Below are positions 20,771 through 29,887 of a stretch of 64,000 nt of DNA, in pieces. Each line of letters starts with the position of its first letter. Position 1 is the stretch's first letter. The notes below the pieces were generated by a model, which did no database searches, had not been told where the DNA came from, and saw only the letters and a program-made list of their open reading frames with translations. The position numbers were made by a program, and so were the translations under genes. Source of the DNA: Massilia sp. MS-15 (GTDB taxonomy: Bacteria; Pseudomonadota; Gammaproteobacteria; Burkholderiales; Burkholderiaceae_D); contig NZ_JAIWIA010000001.1 of NCBI RefSeq assembly GCF_020176695.1, positions 1-64,000 of the forward strand, written 5' to 3'.

Positions 20771-21319
20771 TCAGAAAAGCTCGATGTCGCCGCTTTCCAG
20801 GTGGCGCTGCTCGACCGACTTGCGCAGCATGCCGCGCAGCTCGAGCGACTGGATCGCCAGCGCCATGCTGACCTTGCCCAGGCGCTCGACGATCTCCTCG
20901 CTGTCGGTTTCCGGCGCGATCTCGGCGCCATGCTCGCTGAGCGTGCCGAGGAAATCGCGCAGGCCGGCCACGCGGCGCAGCGTGCGGTCGATCAGCTGGC
21001 TGGTCATGTCCTGGAACTGCATGCTGGTGATGGCCGAGTTCACGTGCTGCCCGATCTCGCCCGACATGTCGGACAGGCGCGCGCTGTCTTCCTCGCTCGG
21101 GGCCTCGCCCGCCAGCAGGCGGTTGATCGCGTCCTGGCGCGTGCCGACCGCGGAATGGATGGCCAGGAAGCTGCTGGTCAGCTTGTCGATGGCTTCGTCC
21201 AGCAGCAGCGCGGTCTGCAGCAGGTCGGTCTCGACCTCGGTCAGGTGCCGGCGGCCATGCAGGGCCACGCCCGACAGCAGGCGCTTCACGTGCGATCCCA
21301 GTATCTTTTTTCTTTTCAT
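20771..21319 (-). CDS. CheZ-like chemotaxis-associated helical protein
   Basis: Predicted mostly helical protein of 182 residues between motB and the CheY-like gene. Its central segment SMQFQDMTSQLIDR resembles the CheZ catalytic-tip helix (DFQDLTGQVI), and the C-terminus SGDIELF parallels the GDIDLF tail of CheD in this operon. This suggests a CheY-P phosphatase or CheY-binding partner, perhaps for the neighbouring CheY-like protein. It lacks the exact CheZ motif and the CheZ docking peptide, so the function is inferred. The start gives MKRKKILGSHVKR. Confidence 0.75.
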   Translation of the reverse strand: MKRKKILGSHVKRLLSGVALHGRRHLTEVETDLLQTALLLDEAIDKLTSSFLAIHSAVGTRQDAINRLLAGEAPSEEDSARLSDMSGEIGQHVNSAITSMQFQDMTSQLIDRTLRRVAGLRDFLGTLSEHGAEIAPETDSEEIVERLGKVSMALAIQSLELRGMLRKSVEQRHLESGDIELF

Positions 21320-21338
21320 TCGAGTCTCCAGTCCCGGG

Positions 21339-22295
21339 CTACTTGGCCAGCACGGCGTCCGGGCGCAGGCCGCCGGCGCCCGCCACCGCGCCCGCTGCCG
21401 CCGCCGGCTGCTGCGCCGGCACCTCGAGCGAGGCGGCGTCGCGCCGCACGGCGTCTTCGGTGCGCTTGTTCATCACGATGATGCTGATGCGCCGGTTGAT
21501 CGGGTTGAACGGGTCGCTGCGGTCGAGCGGCGTGGCCGATGCCAGGCCCACCACGCGCAGCACCTTGTCGTCGCCCAGCCCGCCGCGCACCAGTTCGCGG
21601 CGCGAAGCGTTGGCGCGGTCGGCCGACAGCTCCCAGTTGCTGTAGCCGGCGTCGCTCGGGTACGGCGTCGAGTCGGTATGGCCGGACAGGCCGATCTTGT
21701 TCGGCACTTCGTTCAGTACCATGCCGATCACGTTCAGGATCTCGCGGGTGTAGGGCTGCAGCTCGGCGCGCGCCAGCGCGAACATCGGACGGTTCTGCTC
21801 GTCCACGATCTGGATCCGCAAGCCTTCGCTGGTGATGTCGAGCAGCAGCTGGTTCTTGTACTTCTTGAGCAGCGGGTTCACCTCGATCACCGCTTCCATC
21901 TTGGCCTTGAGCGATTCGAGGCGGTCGGCCTCGGCCTTGGCCACTTGCGCCTTGGCCGCTTCCAGGTTGTAGGTCTTCGAGGTCGGATCGACGTCGCCCT
22001 TCTTGACCTGGCCGTTGCGGCGGCTCAGGTCGGTGCCGCCGCCCTTGATCACGGACGAGGAGTCGCCGGCGCCGGAGCCGCCCGCCATCGCCACCTTGAG
22101 CGGGGTCTTGAAGTATTCGGAGATGCCTTCGAGGTCGCCCTTGGCGGTCGAGCCGAGCAGCCACATGAGCAGGAAGAAGGCCATCATCGCCGTCACGAAG
22201 TCGGCGTAGGCGATCTTCCAGGCGCCGCCATGGTGGCCGCCGGCCACCTTCTTGATGCGCTTGACGACGATGGGGCGCATGTTTTCGTCAGCCAT
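21339..22295 (-). CDS. motB: Flagellar stator protein MotB
   Basis: Stator subunit that anchors the motor to peptidoglycan. The 318-residue protein has one N-terminal membrane helix carrying the proton-binding aspartate D32 (AYADFVTAMMAFFLLMWLL), at the same position as in E. coli. A helical linker and a C-terminal OmpA-like peptidoglycan-binding domain (GLSGHTDSTPYP, then NRRISIIV) follow. It starts 43 bases downstream of motA. The last 50 residues are alanine- and glycine-rich. Confidence 0.97.
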   Translation of the reverse strand: MADENMRPIVVKRIKKVAGGHHGGAWKIAYADFVTAMMAFFLLMWLLGSTAKGDLEGISEYFKTPLKVAMAGGSGAGDSSSVIKGGGTDLSRRNGQVKKGDVDPTSKTYNLEAAKAQVAKAEADRLESLKAKMEAVIEVNPLLKKYKNQLLLDITSEGLRIQIVDEQNRPMFALARAELQPYTREILNVIGMVLNEVPNKIGLSGHTDSTPYPSDAGYSNWELSADRANASRRELVRGGLGDDKVLRVVGLASATPLDRSDPFNPINRRISIIVMNKRTEDAVRRDAASLEVPAQQPAAAAGAVAGAGGLRPDAVLAK

Positions 22296-22338
22296 GCTCC
22301 CCCCTTCCCTGCGCGTGATGTCGATGCGGCGTCACGGC

Positions 22339-23193
22339 TTATTTCTTCTTCTTGATATGCTCTTCGAGCTCGGCGAAGCTCGGGCGCTCGGTCGAGTACA
22401 GCACCTTGCGGCCGAATTCCACGGCCAGCGCCGGCGCGTAGCCATTCAGGCTGGCCAGCAGCGTGACCTTCACGCACTGGAACATCTTGGTCGATTCTTC
22501 CAGCTTCTGTTCCAGCACGCTCGCCAGCGGCGTCACGAACGCATAGGCCAGCAGGATGCCGAGGAAGGTGCCGACCAGGGCCTTGGCGATCAGGATGCCC
22601 AGCTCGGCCGGCGGCAGGCCCACCGATTCCATCGTGTGGACCACGCCCATCACCGCCGCCACGATGCCGAAGGCCGGCAGGCCGTCGCCGACCTTCGCGA
22701 TCACGTGGGCCGGAATGGCGCCCTCGTGGTGGTGGGTCTCGATCTCGTTGTCCATCAGGTTCTCGATCTGCAGCGCGTCCATGTTGCCGGACACCATCAG
22801 GCGCAGGTAGTCGGTCATGAATTCGACGATGTGGTGGTCCGCCAGCACCGCCGGGTACTTCGAGAATAGGGGCGAGGCTTCCGGCGCCTCGATGTCGCCT
22901 TCGATCGACATCAGGCCTTCCTTGCGCACTTTCGACAGCACGTCGAACTGCAAGGCCATCAGCTCCATGTACATGTCCTTGGTGTACTGCGAACCCTTGA
23001 ACACGCCCGGCAGCGCCTTCATGGTCGCCTTCACCGACTTCATCGTGTTGCCGACGAAGAAGGCGCCGAGCGCCGCGCCGCCGATCATCAGGAGTTCGAT
23101 CGGCTGCCAGAGCGAAGCCAGGTGACCGCCGGCCAGGGCAAATCCACCGAACACGCAGGCGCAGACGATGAGGTAACCAAGAATGACTAACAA
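22339..23193 (-). CDS. motA: Flagellar stator protein MotA (TTG start)
   Basis: Proton-channel subunit of the flagellar motor. A TTG at 23191-23193 is chosen as start. It gives MLVILGYLIVCACVFGGFAL, the family N-terminus, with GGAG 10 bases upstream, and it places R90 and E98, the charged residues that contact FliG, at the same numbers as in E. coli MotA. The in-frame ATG at 23241 would add 16 residues lacking similarity. The resulting 284-residue protein has four membrane helices. It is the first gene of the mot/che operon. Confidence 0.93.
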   Translation of the reverse strand: MLVILGYLIVCACVFGGFALAGGHLASLWQPIELLMIGGAALGAFFVGNTMKSVKATMKALPGVFKGSQYTKDMYMELMALQFDVLSKVRKEGLMSIEGDIEAPEASPLFSKYPAVLADHHIVEFMTDYLRLMVSGNMDALQIENLMDNEIETHHHEGAIPAHVIAKVGDGLPAFGIVAAVMGVVHTMESVGLPPAELGILIAKALVGTFLGILLAYAFVTPLASVLEQKLEESTKMFQCVKVTLLASLNGYAPALAVEFGRKVLYSTERPSFAELEEHIKKKK

Positions 23194-23323
23194 GAGAAAT
23201 CCGCTCCAGAAAAGCCGGATCGACTCATCCGGCTGATGCACATAAAAATGCTAACAAAAGTGCCGGATAAAAAGTGATTCCAGGCAAAGTTGACGCAGGG
23301 AACCACTCTAGCGGGAGAACGGG

Positions 23324-23350
23324 CCATCGGCAAGCAAAAAGCCCGGTTTT
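23324..23350 (-). promoter_or_regulatory. Candidate sigma28 (FliA) promoter for motA-motB-che
   Basis: On the minus strand AAAA, 15 bases and GCCGATGG resemble the sigma28 consensus TAAA-N15-GCCGATAA (3 of 4 and 6 of 8 matches). It lies between the methyltransferase stop and motA, about 130 bases before the motA start. A sigma28 promoter before motA is the usual arrangement in enteric bacteria. The match is read by eye, with no experimental support. Confidence 0.45.
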
Positions 23351-23355
23351 GTCGC

Positions 23356-24099
23356 CTAAAAGTGCCAGATGTGCAGGGCGGGGCCGCCCTCTGTGGGATA
23401 GACGGTACGGTCGGGCGGACGATCGTCGATGATGAATTCGTAACTGACGAGCAGGGACCCCGGCCGCATCTCGCGCGCCGCCTTGCGCCACAGGGCCGGC
23501 ATGGCGGCCGGCGACAGGTAGGCGAACACCAGGTCGTAGGCGCCGAAGTCGAGACTGTCGTAGTCGCCGCGCAGGAAGCGCGCCCGGCTGCCCGACAGGC
23601 GCGCACGCAGGCTGCTCAGCAGCCAGGGCAGCGGCGCCAGCTCGATGCCGCTGGCCGCGATATCCGGCCGGCGCCGCGCCAGGTCGAGCACCAGGCCGCC
23701 CAGGCCGCTGCCGATGTCGATCACGCGCAGGCCCGGCCGCTGCGGCAGCAGGCCCGCCAGCGCCGCGCGCACCGCGCGGCCCGACGGGTAGTACGGCACC
23801 TGCGTGCGGTAGGTGGACCAGTACAGCAGCAGCAGGAACAGGAAGGCGGCCAGGAAGGCCAGCGGCGGAATCGCCAGCTGGGCCGCGCCGTACAGCGCCA
23901 GCGGGAACAGCAGCTGGATCGGGCGCCACCAGCCGGCCAGGCCGCGCCACCAGCTGAGCACGGCGGCAAACAGGCCCTGGACCAGGGCGACGGCGGGATA
24001 GGACATCGGGATGCCGGCCGTGGCCAGCAGCCAGACGGCGGCCAGCATCAGCGGGATGGCAGCCAGCTGCAGCAGCAGCGCCGCGACGGCCGGCTTCAT
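23356..24099 (-). CDS. Membrane-anchored class I SAM-dependent methyltransferase
   Basis: Protein of 247 residues. Residues 1-95 form about four hydrophobic segments. The rest is a methyltransferase fold with motif I VIDIGSGLG at 127-135 and a later DLVFAYL segment. The substrate is not identifiable. The start is set at MKPAVAALLLQ (24099), 9 bases after the flhC stop, so it is likely cotranscribed with flhDC; the longer open frame is an flhC shadow. Its position between flhC and motA may be coincidental. It could modify a lipid, quinone or membrane protein. Confidence 0.75.
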   Translation of the reverse strand: MKPAVAALLLQLAAIPLMLAAVWLLATAGIPMSYPAVALVQGLFAAVLSWWRGLAGWWRPIQLLFPLALYGAAQLAIPPLAFLAAFLFLLLLYWSTYRTQVPYYPSGRAVRAALAGLLPQRPGLRVIDIGSGLGGLVLDLARRRPDIAASGIELAPLPWLLSSLRARLSGSRARFLRGDYDSLDFGAYDLVFAYLSPAAMPALWRKAAREMRPGSLLVSYEFIIDDRPPDRTVYPTEGGPALHIWHF

Positions 24100-24107
24100 C
24101 GGCGCCG

Positions 24108-24692
24108 TCAGCTGCCCTGGCGGGCCGCGGCGCTGGCGGCCTCGCTGGCCTCCCTGGCGTCCTTGGCGTCCTTGGCCTTGCGCGTCTTGCCGGCGCGCGA
24201 AGGCATGTGGCACAGGCCGCACAGGTAGCCGGCATTCAGGTCGAGCGCATTGACGATGAACTTGCCCTGGCATTTGTTACATGGCGCAAGCACCAGCATG
24301 CCGCTCTGGAAGAAGCGCACCAGGGTCCAGGCGCGGGTGAGCGAGAGCAGCGGCTCCTCGCCCGGCTCGGGCGGCATCTGTTCGAGATAGAGTTGATAGG
24401 CCTTCATCACGGCATGGATGCCGCTGGCGCCGGCGTGTTCCACCAGGAAGTGGTGGATATTGATGAACAGCGAGGAATGGATGTTCGGCTGCCAGGTCAG
24501 GAACCAGTCGGTCGAGAAAGGCAGCATGCCCTTCGGGGGCGAGACCCCTTTCAGTTCCTTGTACAGCTTGAGCAGGCGCTCGCGCGACAGCGAGACTTCG
24601 GTTTCGAGCAGCTGGAGGCGCGCTCCCAGGTTGATCAGTTCGATCGCAAGCTGGATTTCCTGCGCTTCCGAAACGACGCTCTTCTTGCTCAT
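24108..24692 (-). CDS. flhC: Flagellar master transcriptional activator FlhC
   Basis: Subunit of the FlhD4C2 complex that activates class II flagellar promoters. The 194-residue protein has four zinc-ligand cysteines at 138, 141, 158 and 161, exactly the positions known for E. coli FlhC. Conserved blocks include [12 protein letters not shown] and [16 protein letters not shown]. The C-terminal 30 residues are an alanine/lysine-rich low-complexity tail. It lies 64 bases downstream of flhD. Confidence 0.96.
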   Translation of the reverse strand: MSKKSVVSEAQEIQLAIELINLGARLQLLETEVSLSRERLLKLYKELKGVSPPKGMLPFSTDWFLTWQPNIHSSLFINIHHFLVEHAGASGIHAVMKAYQLYLEQMPPEPGEEPLLSLTRAWTLVRFFQSGMLVLAPCNKCQGKFIVNALDLNAGYLCGLCHMPSRAGKTRKAKDAKDAREASEAASAAARQGS

Positions 24693-24756
24693 GTGCTGCT
24701 CCCGCTCTCCGGCGCGACCCCGGCGAGGCCGCTTCTGCGGGAATTATACGATTTCT

Positions 24757-25074
24757 TTATGCAATCTCTTCAACCGGCTGGCCGGCCATCAGGATGGCGG
24801 CGTGCGACTGGGCCAGGCTGCGCTCCTTGGTGTGGCTGGTGAGCATCGACAGGATGGCGGTGTCGTCGAAGCGGAAGCGGGCCAGCATCATGTTGCCGCT
24901 GGCGAGCTTCAGGATCTGGGCATTGCTCATGCTTTCGATCAGTTCGGCGATGTCGGCCGAGATACCCAGACGGAAGATTGCGGTGACCTTGTCGGCGCGG
25001 ATCATTTGCTGGGCCAGCATCAGGTAGCTCAGGTTTGCGTCGCGGATTTCAGCCATCATGTCGTTCATCGTCAT
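24757..25074 (-). CDS. flhD: Flagellar master transcriptional activator FlhD
   Basis: Partner of FlhC. The protein has about 105 residues, with the typical core EIRDANLSYLMLAQQMIRADKV and a C-terminus ending PVEEIA. Several in-frame ATGs occur (25080, 25074, 25068). The one at 25074 is chosen because GGAGAG ends six bases before it; with the 25080 start the site would have no spacing. The frame remains open upstream to 25266 without similarity. It is first in the flhD-flhC-methyltransferase unit, with a long AT-rich upstream region. Confidence 0.93.
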   Translation of the reverse strand: MTMNDMMAEIRDANLSYLMLAQQMIRADKVTAIFRLGISADIAELIESMSNAQILKLASGNMMLARFRFDDTAILSMLTSHTKERSLAQSHAAILMAGQPVEEIA

Positions 25075-25080
25075 TTCCAT

Positions 25081-25659
25081 CTCTCCGTAAGTTGTTGCCG
25101 TTGAGATAGATTCTGACCGTGAGGCAACTTTAGTGGAATTGGACGAACTCTGTATTTTTGGTCCGGGAATGGCGGACAGGACCCGTAGGAGTTTGTCTGA
25201 CAAACCCTTCTGGATCGCTCTGGCGCCCCTATGAAAACGGGGGCGGTGGGCGGTGCTGGAAACCACCCGGATTGTTGGCGTCCGACCCGGCTGCTGTCGT
25301 GCGCTTGCTACGATTTACGTCAAGCTTTCGGAGAACTTTAGGGTTTTCGCAAAATATTTTTCGATATTTCGCTGCCCTCTTCCCGAAGCTTCTTACTGCT
25401 TAACGGCGCCTGCGCCAGCAACTTGAGGGTATGTTGAAAATATTTTTTCAAAACCTGTACTCGGATGATTCCTTGCGCTTCTGAAACCGGTAACGGCAGG
25501 GACCACGGGAACTTTAGGCCTGCGATGAAAAATAATTGAAATATTTTTTGTCACCCTCAAAAGTTACCCGTATAGCAACAAAACCGGGCGCGGCTGCACG
25601 GAACTTGCTACACTGCCGCACTTGAAAATGCTTCAAGCCTCAACCAGTCAAAGGCGCCC
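25081..25659. promoter_or_regulatory. AT-rich flhDC/kynB intergenic control region with repeated boxes
   Basis: About 580 bases with no convincing gene separate the divergent flhD and kynB genes. Base composition drops sharply here. An AAATATTTTT box occurs three times (25351-25361, 25437-25448, 25539-25549), the middle one within a near-palindrome TTGAAAATATTTTTTCAA. A second motif AACTTTAG also occurs three times in the same orientation (25126-25133, 25334-25341, 25510-25517). Long regulated leaders are known for flhDC, so these are candidate sites for nucleoid-associated or specific regulators. The last 60 bases presumably hold the kynB promoter (TACACT at about 25609). Confidence 0.55.
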
Positions 25660-26319
25660 ATGGAATCATTACGCATCTGGGACATCAGTCCGACCATCCG
25701 CAGTGGCATCCCGGTGTGGCCGGGCGATACCCCCTTCGAGGCCGCGCCCACCTGGGAGATCCAGGACGGCTGCCCGGTCCGCGTCAGCCGCATGACGATG
25801 ACGACCCACCTGGGCGCCCACACCGACGCGCCCAGCCACTACGACCCGGCCGGCAGCACCATCGACCAGGTCGACCTGCGTCCCTACCTCGGTCCCTGCC
25901 GCGTGATCCATTGCGTGGGCGCGGCGGCGGTCGAGCCGCGCCACCTGGAAGGCCGGCTCGATGGGGCGCCGGCGCGGGTGCTGCTGCGCACCTATGCCAG
26001 CGCCCCGCAGGACACCTGGGACCCGGCCTTTCCCGCCATCAGCCCGGCCGCGATCGCCCTGCTGGCGCGCCACGGCGTCCGGCTGGTGGGCACCGACGCC
26101 CCTTCGCTCGACCCGCAGGACTCCAAGACCCTGGACGCCCACCATGCGGTGCGCGCGGCCGGCATGGCCATCCTCGAGGGCATCGTGCTGGACGACATCC
26201 CCGAGGGCGACTACGAACTGCTCGCCCTGCCCCTGAAATTCGCCGGCATGGATGCCAGCCCGGTGCGCGCCATCCTGCGCCAGCTGCCGCCCGTTCCGCC
26301 CCTGAAGGAAAACGCATGA
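25660..26319 (+). CDS. kynB: Kynurenine formamidase
   Basis: Hydrolyses N-formylkynurenine to kynurenine and formate, the second step of the kynurenine pathway. The 219-residue metal-dependent enzyme of the cyclase family shows the motif [12 protein letters not shown] with ligands H50, H54, D56 and H60, and [13 protein letters not shown] near residue 145. It is first in kynB-kynU-kynA; its TGA overlaps the kynU ATG. It is divergent from flhD across a 580-base regulatory region. Confidence 0.96.
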   Translation: MESLRIWDISPTIRSGIPVWPGDTPFEAAPTWEIQDGCPVRVSRMTMTTHLGAHTDAPSHYDPAGSTIDQVDLRPYLGPCRVIHCVGAAAVEPRHLEGRLDGAPARVLLRTYASAPQDTWDPAFPAISPAAIALLARHGVRLVGTDAPSLDPQDSKTLDAHHAVRAAGMAILEGIVLDDIPEGDYELLALPLKFAGMDASPVRAILRQLPPVPPLKENA

Positions 26320-27587
26320 CCACCACCAGCACCCTCACCCGCGCCGACTGCCTGGCGCGCGACGCCCGGGATCCGCTGCGCGCCCTGCGCGCGCGCTTCG
26401 AGCTGCCGCCCGGCGTCATCTACCTGGACGGGAATTCGCTCGGCGCCCGCCCCAGGGCCGCGCTGGCGCGCGCCCAGGAAGTGGTGGCGCAGGAATGGGG
26501 CCAGGACCTGATCAAGAGCTGGAACAGCGCCGGCTGGTTCGACCTGCCCAAGCGCCTCGGCGACCGCCTGGCGCCCCTGGTCGGCGCCCAGGCGGGCGAA
26601 GTGGTCGTCACCGACAGCACCTCGCTCAACCTGTTCAAGGCGCTCGCCGCCGCACTGCGGATCCAGGCCGCCAGCCCGGATCCGCAGACGGCCGCGCGCC
26701 GCACCATCGTCACCGAGCGCAGCAACTTCCCGACCGATATCTACATGGCCGAAGGCCTGGCCCAGTGGCTGGGGCGCGGCTACCGCGTGCGCCTGGTCGA
26801 TGCGGTGGAGGAACTCGGGGACGCGGTGGACGCCGACTGCGCGGTGCTGATGCTCACCCATGTCAACTACCGCACCGGCTACCAGCACGACATGGCCGGC
26901 CTGACCCGCCACGCGCATGCGCGCGGCGCGCTCACGGTCTGGGACCTGGCGCATTCGGCCGGCGCGGTGCCGCTCGACCTGCACGGGGCCGAGGCCGACT
27001 TCGCGGTGGGCTGCACCTATAAATACCTGAACGGGGGCCCCGGCGCGCCGGCCTTCATCTGGGTGCCGCGCCGCCACCAGGCCGCCTTCGCGCACCCGCT
27101 CACGGGCTGGTGGAGCCACGCGCAGCCGTTCGCGATGGCGCATGGCTTCGCCGCCTGCGAGGGGATCGGCCGCGCAATGTGCGGTACCCAGCCGGTGGTC
27201 TCGCTGGCCCTGGTCGAATGCGGGCTGGAAGTGTTCGAGGAAACCAGCATGGACGCGATCCGCGCCAAGTCGCTGGCCCTGACCGACCTGTTCATCGAAC
27301 TCGTCGAGTCGCACTGCGCCGGCCATCCACTCGGCCTGGTGACGCCGCGCGAGCACGCACGGCGCGGCAGCCAGGCCAGCTTCACCCACCCGCACGGCTA
27401 CGCGGTGATGCAGGCCCTGATCGGGCGCGGGGTGATCGGCGACTACCGCGAACCGGCCATCATGCGCTTCGGCTTCACCCCGCTCTACACCAGCTTCGCC
27501 GATGTATGGGACGCGGTGGCGATCCTGAAGGACATCCTCGACAGCCAAGCCTACGACACCCGCGCCGAGCGCAGCGCCGTCACCTAG
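26316..27587 (+). CDS. kynU: Kynureninase
   Basis: PLP enzyme that cleaves kynurenine to anthranilate and alanine. At 423 residues it has the family's usual length. The PLP lysine is K236 in [13 protein letters not shown], with the cofactor-phosphate-binding [10 protein letters not shown] near residue 101 and DGNSLGARP near residue 38. Its ATG at 26316 overlaps the kynB stop (ATGA), indicating coupled translation. The longer open frame upstream is only a shadow of kynB. It is followed by kynA after 18 bases. Confidence 0.97.
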   Translation: MTTTSTLTRADCLARDARDPLRALRARFELPPGVIYLDGNSLGARPRAALARAQEVVAQEWGQDLIKSWNSAGWFDLPKRLGDRLAPLVGAQAGEVVVTDSTSLNLFKALAAALRIQAASPDPQTAARRTIVTERSNFPTDIYMAEGLAQWLGRGYRVRLVDAVEELGDAVDADCAVLMLTHVNYRTGYQHDMAGLTRHAHARGALTVWDLAHSAGAVPLDLHGAEADFAVGCTYKYLNGGPGAPAFIWVPRRHQAAFAHPLTGWWSHAQPFAMAHGFAACEGIGRAMCGTQPVVSLALVECGLEVFEETSMDAIRAKSLALTDLFIELVESHCAGHPLGLVTPREHARRGSQASFTHPHGYAVMQALIGRGVIGDYREPAIMRFGFTPLYTSFADVWDAVAILKDILDSQAYDTRAERSAVT

Positions 27588-27605
27588 CCGAACGAACGGA
27601 ACACC

Positions 27606-28448
27606 ATGAACGACGACACCAAGGGCGCGCCGCAGTGGCACGGCGCCAAGCTGGACTTCAAGGAATCGATGAGCTACGGCGACTACCTGGGCCTGGACCA
27701 GATCCTGTCGGCCCAGCATCCGCTCTCGCCCAACCACAACGAAATGCTGTTCATCATCCAGCACCAGACCAGCGAACTGTGGATCAAGCTGATGCTGCAC
27801 GAATTGCAGGCGGTGCGCGGCCATGTGCGCGAGGGCAAGCTGGCGCCGGCCTTCAAGATGCTGGCGCGGGTGGCGCGCATCATGGACCAGCTGGTGCACG
27901 CCTGGGACGTGCTGGCCACCATGACGCCGCCCGAGTACACCGCGATCCGCCCCTACCTGGGCGCGTCCTCGGGCTTCCAGTCCTTCCAGTACCGCCAGCT
28001 CGAATTCATCCTGGGGAACAAGAACCCGAACCTGCTGGCGGTGCACGAGAAGTCGCCCGCGGCGCACGCCATCCTGGAACGCGAGCTGCACGCGCCCTCG
28101 GTGTACGACGAGGCGGTGATGCTGCTGGCGCGCAGCGGCTTCGCGATCGCGCCCGAACGCCTGGGCCCGGACCGTACCGGCCCGACCCAGGCCGACGAGA
28201 GCGTCAAGGCGGCCTGGCTCGGCGTGTATGGCGATACCGAGCGCCACTGGGCCCTGTACGAACTGGCCGAGAAGCTGGTCGACCTGGAGACGGCCTTCCG
28301 CTTCTGGCGCTTCCGCCACGTGACGACGGTCGAGCGCATCATCGGCTTCAAGCAGGGTACCGGCGGCACCTCCGGCGCCAGCTACCTGCGCAAGATGCTC
28401 GACGTGGTGCTGTTCCCGGAACTGTTCGCGCTGCGCACCGCACTGTAG
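27606..28448 (+). CDS. kynA: Tryptophan 2,3-dioxygenase
   Basis: Heme dioxygenase that opens the tryptophan indole ring to N-formylkynurenine, the first step of the pathway. It has 280 residues, with the substrate-pocket histidine H53 in [10 protein letters not shown], the heme-ligand histidine H238 in [11 protein letters not shown] and the loop [11 protein letters not shown]. It is last in the kynBUA operon, which together yields anthranilate. No dedicated regulator (kynR) is adjacent. Confidence 0.97.
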   Translation: MNDDTKGAPQWHGAKLDFKESMSYGDYLGLDQILSAQHPLSPNHNEMLFIIQHQTSELWIKLMLHELQAVRGHVREGKLAPAFKMLARVARIMDQLVHAWDVLATMTPPEYTAIRPYLGASSGFQSFQYRQLEFILGNKNPNLLAVHEKSPAAHAILERELHAPSVYDEAVMLLARSGFAIAPERLGPDRTGPTQADESVKAAWLGVYGDTERHWALYELAEKLVDLETAFRFWRFRHVTTVERIIGFKQGTGGTSGASYLRKMLDVVLFPELFALRTAL

Positions 28449-28496
28449 GGCCGCGGCGCGGTATGATCGCAGCGTCGCCACGCGCCGAAAGAGACC

Positions 28497-29630
28497 ATGC
28501 CAGCGCCGCCACCACCGGCCCTCGGGAACGCGTTTTCCCTCTACCTCGACCTGACCCGCTTCGCCGCCGCGGTCATGGTCGTGCTGGCCCATGTCGAGTT
28601 CTTCGGCCTGATCGCGCCCCACGCCTGGGGTCCGCTCCCGGGCATGGGACGCGAGGCGGTGATCGTGTTCTTCGTCCTGTCCGGCTACGTGATCGCCGCC
28701 ACGGTGGATGGACGCCAGCCTTCCGCGCGCGACTACGCGCTGGCGCGCCTGTCGCGCCTGTACTCGGTGGCAATGCCGGTGCTGCTGCTGGCCCTGGCCG
28801 GCGCGTTCGCCGTGCGCGCCCTGGACGGCCGCGGCGCGGAGAGCGGCTACGTGCTCGACCAGCTCTACCTCTACCTGCCCTTCCACCTGCTGTTCCTGGG
28901 CCAGCACTGGACCCTGTCCGAGACCCCGCCGCTGCTGCTGCCCTACTGGTCGCTGTGCTACGAAGCCTGGTACTACCTGCTGTTCGGGCTGGCCTGGTAT
29001 CTGCGTGGCCGGCGCCGGCTGCTGCTGGTGGGGCTGGCACTGGCCTTCATGGGCTACAAGATGTGGCTGCTGCTGCCGGTATGGCTGGCCGGCGCCTGGC
29101 TGCAGCGTGCCTATCGTGCACCCTGGATGCGGCCGTGGCTTGCCCGCCTCGGCTGGCTGGCCAGCCTGCTGCTGTTCGCGGCCTGGGTCGGCCTCGGCGT
29201 GGAAGAAAGCCTGCGCGCAGCGGGTGGCGCCTGGTGGCCCTTCCCCGCGCTGCCGCTGGGCAGCGCCGACCGCTACCTGGCCGACTGGGTGCTGGCCCTG
29301 CTGGTCCTGGTGAATTTCGCCTGCGCGCGCGACGCCTGCTTCGGCGCGCTGGCACGCATCGCACGTCCGCTGCGGCTGCTGGCCGGGCACACCTTCACCC
29401 TCTACCTGTCGCATTCGGTGGTGATCGGCCTGTGGCTGGCCTTCTATCCGCACCGGCGTGGCGCCACCGGCGACCTGTTGCTGCTGGGCGCGACGATTGC
29501 CGCCACCACTTTCGCGCTCGGCGCGCTCACCGAAGGCCGGCGCGACCTGTACCGCGCCGCCTTTGCGCGCCTGCTGGCGCCAGGCGGCAGCGCCCGGCCG
29601 CCGACGCCGGCCGGCGGGCCGGGCACCTGA
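28497..29630 (+). CDS. Acyltransferase 3 family membrane protein
   Basis: Polytopic membrane protein of 377 residues with about ten hydrophobic segments. The N-terminal pattern YLDLTRFAAAVMVVLAHVEFF carries the family RxxA...H feature (R21, H32), followed by GREAVIVFFVLSGYVI. Such O-acyltransferases modify polysaccharides, lipids or exported peptides; the substrate here is unknown. It begins 48 bases after kynA but is not functionally linked to tryptophan breakdown, so shared transcription would be incidental. The C-terminal 20 residues are proline- and glycine-rich. Confidence 0.85.
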   Translation: MPAPPPPALGNAFSLYLDLTRFAAAVMVVLAHVEFFGLIAPHAWGPLPGMGREAVIVFFVLSGYVIAATVDGRQPSARDYALARLSRLYSVAMPVLLLALAGAFAVRALDGRGAESGYVLDQLYLYLPFHLLFLGQHWTLSETPPLLLPYWSLCYEAWYYLLFGLAWYLRGRRRLLLVGLALAFMGYKMWLLLPVWLAGAWLQRAYRAPWMRPWLARLGWLASLLLFAAWVGLGVEESLRAAGGAWWPFPALPLGSADRYLADWVLALLVLVNFACARDACFGALARIARPLRLLAGHTFTLYLSHSVVIGLWLAFYPHRRGATGDLLLLGATIAATTFALGALTEGRRDLYRAAFARLLAPGGSARPPTPAGGPGT

Positions 29631-29689
29631 AGCGCCGCTTGCCGGCGCCCGAGCAGAATCCCTGAACGTTTCCCGATAGGAGGCAGCAT

Positions 29690-29887
29690 ATGCAGTGTGA
29701 GGGTTTGATCCAGGCGGGCCTGTGGTATTCCGGCCCCGATCACTGGCAGAGCCAGTGGCAGCGCCGTCGTCCGTCCTGGGCGCGGCCCGGCCACCGTGAC
29801 TGGAACACTGAGTCAAGCCACGGTCCCTGGCCGGAAGGCGGAGCCATGCTGCAGGCCTTCTGCCGCCAGATCGGGCATGCCCCATGA
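29690..29887 (+). pseudogene. Short ORF resembling the N-terminus of an RBBP9/YdeN-type hydrolase
   Basis: Open frame of 65 codons preceded by a perfect AGGAGG six bases before its ATG. Residues 10-24 (GLWYSGPDHWQSQWQ), then DWN near residue 40, resemble the opening strand and loop of RBBP9/YdeN serine hydrolases (G-NSGPDHWQSRW). The family is about 180 residues long and its catalytic serine lies further downstream, so this is probably a truncated remnant, although its strong start signal and ATGA overlap with the next gene suggest it is still translated. It could alternatively be a leader peptide coupling translation of the GNAT gene. Confidence 0.4.
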
